Of a stretch of 64,000 nt of DNA, positions 20,385-36,967 are shown piece by piece. The notes under the pieces were generated by a model. The model was given only the letters and a program-made list of their open reading frames with translations. It made no database searches and was not told the DNA's origin. Position 1 is the first letter of the stretch. Every line of letters starts with the position of its first letter. This DNA comes from Mycteria americana (Eukaryota; Chordata; Aves; Ciconiiformes; Ciconiidae), in contig NC_134368.1 in the NCBI RefSeq assembly GCF_035582795.1, positions 372,001 to 436,000 on the forward strand, given 5' to 3'. Position numbers and translations under genes: made by a program.

Positions 20385-20910
20385 GTCCCACCGGGACGTG
20401 GGTGCCGTGCCAGGACCCTGCACTGGAAGTGGGTCCCAGACTGGGACGTGGGTGCTGGGCAGGGTCCTGCACTGGGACGTGGGTGCTGGGCAGGGTCCCA
20501 CCATGGGACGTGGGTGCTGTGTGGAGTCCCTCACCGAGACATGGGTGCTGCACAGGGTCCCGCACCGGGACGTGGGTGCTGTGTGGGGTCCTGCACTGGG
20601 ACGTGGGTGCTGTGCCAGGATCCTGCACTGGGAAATGGGTTCCAGCCTGGGATATGGGTGCTGTGCAGGGTCCCACCGTGGGACATGGGTGCTGTGCAGG
20701 GTCCTGCACTGGGCTGTGGGTGCTGTGCAGGGTCCCACCATGGGACACGGGTGCTGTGCCAGAATCCAGCACTGGGAAGTGGGTCCCAGACCGGGACGTG
20801 GGTGCTGTGCGGGGTCCCACTGGGACGTGGGTGCAGGTCCCAGGGTCCCGGTGGGTCGTGGGTGCTGTGCCGGGATCCTGCACCGGGATGTGGGTGCTGC
20901 GCGGGTGCCA
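20385..20910. repeat. About 39-bp minisatellite upstream of the drebrin-like start
   Basis: About thirteen copies of a unit containing GGGACGTGGGTGCTGTGCAG followed by GGTCCTGCACT or GGTCCCACC. It begins about 220 bp upstream of the drebrin-like ATG and lies in the divergent interval shared with the RHOBTB-like gene. Confidence 0.9.
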
Positions 20911-21379
20911 GGGGAAGGGCACGCCGGACTGCGGGCAGGCTGCGCTGCCCAGCTGTGCAGGCAGGGCCGTGCGGGCAAGCCGGGGTGCAGGATGCTCCGC
21001 CGGGCAGGGGCTGGCATGGGGGGTCCCGTCCCCCGTCCCCGTCCCCCGTCGGACGCCAGCTGCCCCATCCCGGCGGAGCCGTGCTCGGCCCGTTCCCTTA
21101 TTTGGTCACCGCGGCCTCCAAACCCCAAAGCCCCAGAGAGAGAAAATATTCGCAGCGGTGGCTGGAAAATGAGGCCTTGGGGCTGGGGGGGTCCCCGGGC
21201 CCACACGGATGTGGGCAGGGGGGGCCCGGGGATCCCCCAAGCCCAGGGCCAGGCCCCACATGCCCCGGGCCCCCCCTAGGCAAGGGCACCCATCTGCTGC
21301 GGCCACCGAGCCGCCATGGCCACCAGCCACGGCAACGTGACCACACAGGGCCTGTGCCACCCTCCCTGGGGGTCCTGGG

Positions 21380-21485
21380 GGGTCCTGGGGGTCCTGGAGG
21401 AGGGCTGTGGGTGCTGGGACAGGGGCAGTGCTGGGACACGGGCAGTGCTGGGACATGGGCAGTGCTGGGACACGGGTGGTGTCAC
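21380..21485. repeat. GGGACACGGGCAGTGCT tandem repeat
   Basis: Four to five copies of a 17-bp unit (CAGTGCTGGGACACGGG, with one ATGGG variant) lie in the interval between the drebrin-like and RHOBTB-like genes. Confidence 0.85.
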
Positions 21486-21639
21486 TGGTATGTACTGGGG
21501 CACTCTGATGTCACTGTTTCCACTCATGCGTACTGGTGCTGGTGGTTTGTACTGGTGTGCACTGGTGTTCCTGGTGTCACTGTGGGGAGAGGCGGGCGCC
21601 AGCTGTACCGGCAGTGCGGTCTGCGGGGGGTGAACGGTG

Positions 21640-23185
21640 TCACTGCTGTCACTGCTGTCACTGGTGTCGCTGCTGCCTCTGGTGCTGCTGCTGTCACTGG
21701 TGTCGTGGCTGCCGCTGGTGTCGCTGCTGCCTCTGGTGCCGCTGGTGTCGCTGCTGTCACTGGTGTTACTGGTGTCACTGCTGCCTCTGGTGCTGCTGCT
21801 GTCACTGGTGTCGTGGCTGTCGCTGGTGCCACTGGTGTCACTGCTGTCGCTGGTGCCGCTGGTGTCGCTGCTGTCGCTGGTGTCGCTGGTGCCGCTGGTG
21901 TTGCTGCTGTCACTGGTGTCACTGCTGCCTCTGGTGCTGCTGCTGTCACTGGTGTCGTGGCTGTCGCTGGTGCCACTGGTGTCACTGCTGTCGCTGCTGC
22001 CGCTGGTGTCGCTGCTGTCGCTGGTGTGGCTGCTGTCACTGCTGCCGCTGGTGTCACTGCTGTCGCTGCTGTCGCTGGTGTCGCTGGTGTCACTGCTGTC
22101 GCTGCTGTCGCTGCTGCCGCTGGTGTCACTGGTGTCGCTGGTGTCGCTGCTGTCACTGGTGTCGCTGGTGTCGCTGCTGTCACTGCTGTCACTGGTGTCG
22201 CTGGTGTCGCTGCTGTCGCTGCTGCCGCTGGTGTCGCTGCTGTCGCTGCTGTCGCTGGTGTCGCTGGTGTCGCTGCTGTCGCTGCTGCCGCTGGTGTCGC
22301 TGGTGTCGCTGGTGTCGCTGGTGTCACTGCTGTCGCTGCTGCCGCTGGTGTCGCTGCTGTCGCTGGTGTGGCTGCTGTCACTGCTGCCGCTGGTGTCACT
22401 GCTGTCGCTGCTGTCGCTGGTGTCGCTGGTGTCACTGCTGTCGCTGCTGTCGCTGCTGCCGCTGGTGTCACTGGTGTCGCTGGTGTCGCTGCTGTCACTG
22501 CTGTCACTGGTGTCGCTGGTGTCGCTGGTGTCGCTGCTGTCGCTGGTGTCGCTGGTGTCGCTGGTGTCGCTGCTGTCGCTGCTGCCGCTGGTGTCGCTGC
22601 TGTCACTGCTGTCACTGGTGTCGCTGGTGTCGCTGCTGTCACTGGTGTCGCTGGTGTCGCTGCTGTCACTGCTGTCACTGGTGTCGCTGGTGTCGCTGCT
22701 GTCGCTGCTGCCGCTGGTGTCGCTGCTGTCGCTGCTGTCGCTGGTGTCGCTGGTGTCGCTGCTGTCGCTGCTGCCGCTGGTGTCGCTGGTGTCGCTGGTG
22801 TCGCTGGTGTCACTGCTGTCGCTGCTGCCGCTGGTGTCGCTGCTGTCGCTGGTGTGGCTGCTGTCACTGCTGCCGCTGGTGTCACTGCTGTCGCTGCTGT
22901 CGCTGGTGTCGCTGGTGTCACTGCTGTCGCTGCTGTCGCTGCTGCCGCTGGTGTCACTGGTGTCGCTGGTGTCGCTGCTGTCACTGCTGTCACTGGTGTC
23001 GCTGGTGTCGCTGGTGTCGCTGCTGTCGCTGGTGTCGCTGGTGTCGCTGGTGTCGCTGCTGTCGCTGCTGCCGCTGGTGTCGCTGCTGTCACTGCTGTCG
23101 CTGCTGCCGCTGGTGTCGCTGCTGCCGCTGGTGTCGCTGGTGTCGCTGGTGTCGCTGCTGCCGCTGCTGTCGCCGCTGTCGCCGG
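21640..23185. repeat. 1.5-kb CTG/GTG/TCG triplet array with higher-order duplications
   Basis: The array is built almost wholly from the triplets CTG, GTG, TCG, TCA and CCG, in runs such as CTGCTGTCGCTGGTGTCG. Indels keep a multiple of three, so open frames run the whole length on both strands (Val-Ser-Leu on plus, Ala-Thr-Pro on minus). A marker GTGTGGCTGCTGTCACTG occurs at 22024, 22366 and 22852, showing higher-order copies spaced by 342 and 486 bp, both multiples of 18. It lies between the divergent drebrin-like and RHOBTB-like genes and is probably non-coding. Confidence 0.95.
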
Positions 23186-23229
23186 TGCCGCCGGTCCCTG
23201 CCCACCCCCTCCCCGCCGCCGGTGCCCCC

Positions 23230-28997
<5,768 letters not shown>

Positions 28998-29738
28998 GCC
29001 GCGGCCGCCCCGCTGCGCCGGGGGCACGGCCGGGCCGGGGGGCCGCTCGCTCGGCCCCTCTCCCCGCCGAGGGCTGCCGCTCCCCCGGCTGCCGCCCGTT
29101 TACGCCCTCGCCCCGGCTGTTTACAGGCGCTGCCCGCCGCCGCTCGCGGGGTCGCGTCCCGCCGTGCCTTTCCCCGGCGCGGGAGCGGGGCCGGCCACGC
29201 CGAGCCGAGCGGTGCCGGCAGGGCCCCCTCCGCCCCGGCCAACGCTGGTGCTACCTCTGACCGAGCAGTATTGTGGGGCCGGGGGCTCCGCCGGCCTCCT
29301 CCTCCTCCCGGGGGGCTCCCCCCGCCCGTGCCGAGCGCTCCCCGGGCAGGGCTGTCTGGTGCTGTACCCCCCCTCCGCGACGCAGGCGGGGGGCCGAGCT
29401 GTGAGTGGGGCGGGAGGTGGGGTGGGCACGGGGGTCCCCGGGTGCTCGGGGGGCTGTAGGAGCTGCTCCTGCCCGGGGGGAGGTGGCCCGGCCCCCCCAG
29501 CTCATCTCTGTGCCTTGGACGCGTCCCCGCGGGGCCACGGGCTGTGTCCCTGTGCTGGGGCCCCTCGTCCCCGGCCCGGCTCTCCCGGGGTCCCCGGCCT
29601 GAACTGCACAACCATTTTTACACTTTTTTACCCCCGCCCCATGAGCCCACTGGCCCTCGGGCCCCCCCGCCCCAGGGGCCCCCCCGGCACGGGGAGCGGG
29701 GCTGCCCACGCCTCTCAGCATCGGCTGTTTTAACCTTT

Positions 29739-29744
29739 AATAAA
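29739..29744 (+). terminator. Polyadenylation signal of the RHOBTB-like gene
   Basis: A canonical AATAAA lies about 740 nt after the stop codon at 28997, followed by a TTTTGTAACTGGG downstream region. The 3' UTR (28998-29760) is GC-rich with no other recognisable element. Confidence 0.8.
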
Positions 29745-29869
29745 GCCTTTTGTAACTGGGGCGGCCTCTGCTCTCCCCCCACCCCACGGTTCTCGGCCAT
29801 CACCCCCCCGTGCTTCACCCCACCCCCCCCCCCCCCCCCCAGGAAGGAGCGACACGGGGGGCTGCATTC

Positions 29870-30994
29870 AAGTGCATTTATCACAGGTGGGGGGTACACA
29901 GCCCGTGGGGGGGCAGGGAACCGGAGCGTGGGGTCTGACCTATAGCGGGGGGGACACGGCCTGGGGGGGGTGGGTACAGCATGGGGGGGGCCCTGGTCAC
30001 AGGTGGTGCGTGCTGGGGGGGACGCAGGACTGGGGCACACGGGGGGGGCTGTGCCCCATAGCACAGGGGAGCAGGATCCCGGCCACTGCCCTCGCCCCCA
30101 GCATGGCAGGAGGGGCTGGGGGGGGGGCAGCCCCCGGGAGGGGGTTGGGGCGCAGCATCTGCCCCCCGCGCCCGGCACGGCCTGGCCTGGGCAGGGTCAA
30201 AGCTGGGGGGCGCGGGGCGAGAAGGGGGGTACGGAGCGGGGGGACGGCGCGGCAGCGGCGCGGCTCTGCCGGCGGTGACCCGGGGGGTCCTGGCGGGGAG
30301 CGCGGTGCGGCCGCCTCTGCCTTTTCCAGCCCAGGAGCGCAGCCGCGGCCCCGCGCGTCTGGCCAGCAGCCCTGGGGACGCAAGGTCCCACGGGGACGCG
30401 CGTGTCCCCGGGGAGGACAAGAGGCTCCTCTCCTCCGCCCAGGTAACTCTGCCGCCCCGGGGGAGGGCGGCCCTGTGGGTGCTGCACCCATGAGGTGCGG
30501 CCGCCGCCGCCGCAGCTGGGCCCGGCTCTCCCGGCCGGAGCAGCGTGTAGCGCAGGTCTGCCCTGGCTCCTCTCCCGCCTGGGAAGAGGGGAGCCGGTTC
30601 CGCTCCCAGCCACGCTGCCTCCTTCCAGCCAGGAAGGGCTGGGGGGGGCAGGCGGGAGGAGAGCGCCCGGCCCCGGGACCCGCTCGGGGTCCGGCGTAGC
30701 CAGAGCAGCTCCGAGCCCGCGTTCCCCGCGCGCGGACGCACCGTGCCGAGGGCCGGTTTGCTTTGGGAGCCAGGGGACCCTGGCTCAGCTCCACCTCCGC
30801 GCAGATTTCCACCCCGCTGGGGGCGCAGCCCTGTGCCGCCGCTGCCCGGGCCGCGTGGAGCGGAAGTCGGGGGTCTGTGCTGAACCCCCCCCTTGCTTAC
30901 GGTGCCTCGGTGCCGACGCCCGGCGGTGCCGGGGTAGCCCAGCTCGCCCGGCGCGGCCCCGGCGCTGCCCTGGACAGACCCCGCAGCTGGCAGC
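29870..30994 (-). other. Probable 3' UTR and tail-to-tail spacer of WDR54
   Basis: About 1.1 kb between the RHOBTB-like polyadenylation site and the WDR54 stop codon has no convincing coding sequence. The only minus-strand polyadenylation-like hexamer I see is a weak GATAAA near 29,875-29,880, so the WDR54 3' end is uncertain. Confidence 0.35.
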
Positions 30995-33900
30995 CTACGC
31001 CCGGCCGTAGCGGAAGATCTCGCTCAGGTCGTAGCCGGTCACGGCGAAGGAGTTTCCCTCGGGGTCGCAGAAGCGGGCGCCGCAGACCTGGGTGTCGGTC
31101 ACGCACTCGGCGTGGCAGTGCTCGATCTGCAGCGGGGAGAGGAGCCGGAACGGTGGCCCAGGCTGAGGGAAGTACAACCGGCCACGGGCAGCAGCCCAGG
31201 GACCTGCCTCGGGTCCTGCTCGCCTGCGGAGGCGTTACCTCGGGGCTACAGGCAGGCAGGGACGGCGGGCACGTGGCCGGGCCAGTGCACCACGGCTTGA
31301 GCTTGCCATTTCGGGAGCACAAGAACCATATCCCGGTCAGACAGAGCAGCCTTCCCGGCTTGAACCTCCGCCAGTCCAGGACAGGACCGGGGCTCACGGG
31401 AGGAGGAAAGAGGAGAGCTGTGCCACCCCACGGCAGCTCAGACGGGGCCAGAGGGGTTCCCACCGAGCAGCGAGCCCCTCTCCGTGGCCGCGGTGCCTCA
31501 CCGGAGGCTGCAGGACAGAGCAGCACCCGCGCCGCAGCCCCGCGCGACAGCGATGGCTTGGGGGGGTGCCCCGTGCTTGCCCCGGGCTCCCCAGCGAGGG
31601 CTGCCACTGCCCAGACTCACCTCGACGTCGTCCGTGTCCGGGTTCCTGCCGAGCTTCCAGACGTGAACAAAGGAGTCCTCCGCGCCCGAGAGCAGCTGCA
31701 AAGGCGGCGGGACAGAGGCCGTGGGGACCGGGAGGCCGCAGGGCTGCCACGGGGCCGGCAGTGCCGCGTGCCGGGGCAAGGGAGCAGCCCCTGCCCGGCC
31801 TTCCGCAGGCTGCCGCGCTCCAGGCCGGAGGGATGCCGGGGCGGGATGCTGCACGCAGGCCGAGCCGCCCCGGCGCAGCCAGCCGTACCTTTCCCGTCTG
31901 CGGCGCCAGGTCCAGGGCGTAGATCCATCGCGCGTGAGCGTTCACCTCGGCACGCAGGAGGCCCGTCGCCGCCTCGTACAGCCGAATCTGCCCGTTTCCG
32001 TAGCCAGCGGCCACGATCCCGTTCCACAGCTTCACGGAGGAGCAGGCGCAGCTGGGCACAGGGGCACGTCTCACCTCCTCCCCTCCCGGCTGCCGACCCG
32101 CGCGCTGGGGGCTGGTGCCGGGCGTCCCCCTCCCGCCACCCTCCCGTCCCTCGCGAGACGCCGACGCGGTCTGGCCGGGGAGGTCCAACACCACCCACCG
32201 ACGGGACCCCGCTGCGTTGCTCCGTCCCCCTCGGGCTCACCCAAAGGCCGGGATTTTGCTGAGCAGGGCGAACTCCTCTCCCACGCTCCAGACGCAGAGG
32301 GTCCCAGCGTCGTCGGCAGTCACCAGGTCACCAGCCCCCTCCTGCAAAGTAGAGGCAGGTCGGCCTCCGCCCCGGCACCGCTCGGGGCGGCCGGCTCCGC
32401 CGCCGGCAGCGAGCAGCTGACTCACGCCAGGCAGGAGATTCTTGCTGCCCCGCTTGCCTGTGCCGCTAAAGCGGCTGCAAAGCAAAGCCACAGCCTGCAG
32501 CAGAACAGGCTTAAAGTTTAACAGCTCACAGAAACTGCTGACACGTTTTGTGAACAAGCGAGGCTCGGCTGTGCTCGCACACGGGCATCGCAGTTCAAAC
32601 ATGTCCGTGTCTGGCAACGCTAATTACACACAGGATACGCTTATAGGAAGCGTTACCGCACCCCCTCCCGCTGCGCCCCGGTCTCGGCACTCTTCACCTC
32701 GCGGGCACCTGGGATTTCACACGCCAGGCCCCGTCTCTCGCTCGCCTTTAACAAACCACGGTGCAAAGTCCGAGAGAGGCGCGTCAGAGGACAGCCACCG
32801 CAGACTAGATGACAGCACGGCTTTCACGTAAACAAGCTCCATATCCAGGCTAATTGGGAACCGGTTCTAGGCAATTAATTTGTTCAGGGGAGTCCCAAAC
32901 GCAGAGAGTTAAATGTAACTAATTAGAGAAAGCACAGGAAAGTGCCCTCGTTGGGAAGGAGGCAGCCAGTAACGAAGCAGCCAATTAGCGCGTCTGCGGA
33001 GCTGTCAACCAGAGCGGAGCCGGAGCAAGCCCGTCCTGGTCGCAGGCTGTGCGCTGCAACCAGGCGAAGTTCTCTCGTCTGCCACGAGAAAGGTCACCGG
33101 CGCGGCTGCCAGCTCGGGTCGGTCATCTCCCTCCGCTGGCGAGGGGGAAAGGCTCATCCCGGCAGCTACCGCACCGGCACGGCTCTGCCCTCGGCTTCCT
33201 CCCCCCCCCCCCCCCGGCGTCAGCCCCCCGGGCCTGGCTTGGGGAGGAGAAGCAGGGTCCGGTACCGGCAGCCGGCGCCCCGGGATGGCTCCGGAGACAC
33301 GGGCGTGACGTGTCGCGTGCCCTCCTCCCTGCGGTGACTCGCCGCTCCGATGGCGGGAGCGTTAATTTTAGCGTGGGTTTATTCACGGCTGGTTTCGCTC
33401 ATTTGCTCTTGTACCACAACCGGCCTTTAGCTTCAACAGCTCTTGTGCGCTCCGGCACTCAGCCCAGCGGGTCAGGGGATGCTCTGGGCCGGCAACGAGC
33501 CCCGCTCCCGCAGCCGCGCTGTGTGCGGGGGGATCAGCTCCTTCACCACCTTTGCTGCCCCTCTCTGCTTCGGCATTTCTGTTCCCAGAGCCCGGGTGCC
33601 CAGGACTGAGATTCAGTCCGCTGAGAAACGCGGAGCCCGAGGTGCTAAGGCGGCAGAGACCGGCTGAACGCCGACGGAAACGGGGACAGCGGGAAAACTG
33701 ACGGGGTGGCTGCTCCCAGCTGCCTGGGCAGCAAAGGGAACAGCCCTGAAATACCCCAGTGCAGGGGTGCAGCGTTTTAAACTGCATTTGACTGCAGTTT
33801 GCCTTAGCTCGAGACGCCACGCTACGCCGCGGCGGGACGGCTCACAGGCTCTTTGGAGCGAGGGCTAAGGGAGCGGCCGTCCCAAGCCACCTCCTCCCGC

Positions 33901-36631
33901 AGATGTACCGCGCCCCGACAGGGGAGATCCCCCTCGTGCAGGGACAGCCACAAAAAACAAGGTCCCTGGTGAAGGGAGGGGTGGCAGAGCCACCCGCTGC
34001 CCTGCACCGTGGAGAGCGGCCAGCTCTGGGGCAGCTCTGCCACGTCGCAGCCCCCCCAGACCTCGCCTGCAGCAGGGATCGGGCTGGCCACGGAGAGCAC
34101 CGGTTCCCAGGGCGAGGGGCCGCACCCCGGGACCGGCTCAGCCGCGGCCAGGGCCTGGGCAAACCTCAGCTCCCAGAGCCGGCACCTGCGTGGCGTCCCC
34201 GAGCCAGCCGTGGGGCCGAGGGGAGGGCTGGGGTCCCCACCGCCCCCCCCCCGCCCCAGTGCCAGGGACCCCACCGGCTCCTCTGGCCCAAGCGGCTGCC
34301 GACAGCGCTGACCCCCCACGTACCGGAGCCTGGCCCAGCTCCGCCGCGATGTCGGTGATGGCGTCGCGGTGCTGCTCCAGGACCTCGCTCACGGTGATGT
34401 TCGTCCCTTTGGGGGGGATGTCAAACACCAGCACCAGCCCAGAGGACGTCCCTGCGGGCGGGCCGGAGGAGGCGTCAGCAGGGGCTCGTCCCCCTCTGTC
34501 CCGGGAGCCAGCCTCTGGCTCCCGCCGCGCCTGCAGCCGGGCCCCTCGCTCCCCCCGGGACCCCCTGCCTACGCGGGGCCGCTCCTACGAGACGCCGCTC
34601 GCAGACCCGCCCCTCCGCGCAGCGGAGAGCAGCTCCCCGCGAGAGCCGCGACGCAAACCCAGCCCCTTCGGCTGACCCCGCGTGGTCACACCGTCCCCGG
34701 GCCCCAGTGACGCCCCCCGCCAGCACCACCCTCCCTTCCCCTCCTTCCCCAGCCTCCCGGGCCTGGCTCACCCACGCAGACGAAGCGTCCGCCAGCTGCA
34801 GCGATCCCTCGAGCAAACACTGCTTGTGCTGAAAGGAAACCGAGAGCCGGTCACGACCCGCGGCAGCTCCCAGGAACCGGGAGACCAGCGCGGCGGCCTG
34901 AGCCCGCAGGCTGCCCGTTCCAGTGTCATCTTTAGGGCCGGTCCCATAGCTGCCGCGCTGGGCCCCTTCCGAGCGCCGTTGCAGCCCCCCCGGGCCCCCG
35001 ACGAGCCAGTATCGAGGGGTCAGGGTGACGCTAGGACCTTTTCCAGACCCTTGTGCTACGCTGCTGCGTAGGACTGTCCTGGCTCGATCCTAACCGGGCC
35101 CGGGAGCAAGGCCGCTGGGGTCTCTAGGCCAGGAGGAACCGGGCTGCACTATAGGGATCCCACACACATCCAGGGCAGGAGAGCGGGCAGAGGGGCTGGG
35201 GGGGCTCCTCGCTGCGGGATTTACCTGGAGGATGCTCCGTGACGTCCAGCGCGTGCCAATAAACCATGATGGAGCCATCGGACTCGTACATCTGGAGAGA
35301 GAAAGCAAGGGGGTGAGGCCTCAGAGGGGCGGGGAAGTTTCTCTTATGGCTTCGGGCTCAACCGCTGCCCCAGGAGGTCTCCAGGAGAGAGCGACCGCTC
35401 TCTGGGTACGCCGCAGGACCTCCAGGAGGGTCCCCGCGCCCCCGGGCGCCCGGCTGTCCTCACAGCGAGCCCATCCTCCCGGCATCGCGACTTCGCTTCT
35501 CACCCTCCGGGAGAAGCGCCTCACCTGGATCCCCTTCTGAGAGGTCAGCACCAGCAGGACCCGCGAGGGCAGGACGCACCAAGCAGCCTGGAAGGAACGG
35601 AGGCTCAGCAGGAGGCCAGGGAGCGGAAGTCGGGGCAAAAGCCCCCCTCTCCGCCTTCCAGGGGAGGGACAGCCCGCAGCTGCCCGCGTGTTTCTGGCTC
35701 CTGTCACGGGTTATGGGTCCCTACCGTCCTCCGGGACCTCTCCAAGGTCTCACAAACCTTCTCAGGAGGCTCCTGCCCTCTCCCCCTCCCCGTAATGGGG
35801 ACACCGCGGGCTCCTGCTTCCGCCCCGCCGTTCTACAGCCAGGTGCACCGGGCCGGGAAGGCCCTTCCTCCCCCTCCGCAGCTCCGCTGCCCCCGCCCTG
35901 CGCTCGGCGGTCGGCCCGTTTGGGCCTTGCGGTCGGCGGGTCCCGTCCCCCCGGGTCCGAGCAGGCCGGCGTCAAAGCACGGACCTCCGCTAAGGCCAAC
36001 GCACCCCGCCGCGGCGAACGTCACCCTCGTGGGGGCACAGAAAGCAAAAGCGAAGGCGGGAGGCGGCGTCACGGCAAACCCCCGGCGCCCCTTGTCACGC
36101 CGCTCCGCCCCGACCCGCTCCCGCCGGCCCCGGCGAAGCCGCCGGCAGCACCGCGCGCCGTCCGCCCGGCGCCCGCGCTCCGGTCCCTCCCCGCCACCTC
36201 CTCCGCGATCGCGCCGGGAGCCGTTTGTCGGCGTACGGGGCCGCTCCGGCTCCGCTTTGGACCCCGGGCGGCGGAACCCGGCGCCGGGCCTGCCGGGAGG
36301 CCGCGAGCGAGAGGGCGGCGGCCGCCGGCTCGCCCGACGCCCCGAGCGCAGGCCGCGGAGCGCCCCGGGAAGGGGCGCGGGCTCCCCGGCAGCCCGCAGC
36401 CGGTACCTGGGTGAGCACGGAGGCGCCGACGGCCATCCCGCCCTCCTTCGCCTGCAGCTGCCGGTGGGAGAAGCCGAGCCCGTCGGCGGCGGCGCTGACC
36501 AGGCCGAGGCTGGGGCCGTGCACGGCGCCGAAGCAGGCGGGCTGCCGGCCGGGCAGGCGCAGCACGCTGAGGTTGTTGTACAGGGCCGCGCTGCTGCTCC
36601 TCAGCGGGATGCTCTGCTCCCTGCGGTACAT
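30995..36631 (-). CDS. WDR54: WDR54, WD-repeat protein
   Basis: Nine exons (36631-36407, 35587-35525, 35291-35225, 34828-34772, 34451-34324, 32341-32241, 32051-31889, 31695-31621, 31126-30995) total 1,011 nt and 336 aa with all phases consistent; human WDR54 is about 334 aa. It starts MYRREQSIPLRSSSAALYNN as in human. Recognisable blocks follow: CVLPSRVLLVLTSQKGIQ, MYESDGSIMVYWHALD, QAVFARGIAAAGGRFVCVG, GLVLVFDIPPKG, LVTADDAGTLCVW, VKLWNGIVAAGYGNGQIRLY, DSFVHVWKLGRNPD and a conserved C-terminus, VCGARFCDPEGNSFAVTGYD. These are WD40 blades of a single beta-propeller. The protein is a scaffold with no enzymatic motif. It shares a divergent promoter with C2orf81. The introns around exon 6 (32,342-34,323) are the longest, about 2 kb, without recognisable repeats. 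Confidence 0.97.
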
Positions 36632-36967
36632 CCTGCGGCGCCGGGCCGGCTCCAGCGGCGCCGGGGCAGCCCCGGGGCGCCGGCCGCGCACCCCGGCCCC
36701 GCGCACCCCGGCCCCCGCCGCCCGCCCCGCCCCGCCCCGCCCGGCCCAGTCCGGCCCCGGCTCCCGCCCCGCGCCCCCGCCCTGGGCTCCCCTCCCGGGT
36801 CCCCGCCGCTCGCTGCCCGCTCACCCGGTGTCCGCCGCAGCCATGGAGACGGCGGCGCGGCGTGATGACGCACGGGCGGCGCGCAGCGGTGGCGTCACGG
36901 TGCGCGGCGCGCCGGAGGCGGGGCCAGCGTTGCCGTGGAGACCGGGACGCCTCCCGGCGGGGGAGCG
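36632..36967. promoter_or_regulatory. Divergent WDR54 / C2orf81 promoter with X-box-like sites
   Basis: The start codons are only 336 bp apart. The CpG-rich interval contains GTTGCCGTGGAGAC (36929-36942) and GCAGCCATGGAGAC (36837-36850), which resemble the RFX X-box consensus GTTGCCATGGCAAC. It also contains two CRE-like TGACGC/GCGTCA sites near 36,865 and 36,891. No TATA box. The same gene pair is divergent in human. Confidence 0.55.
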
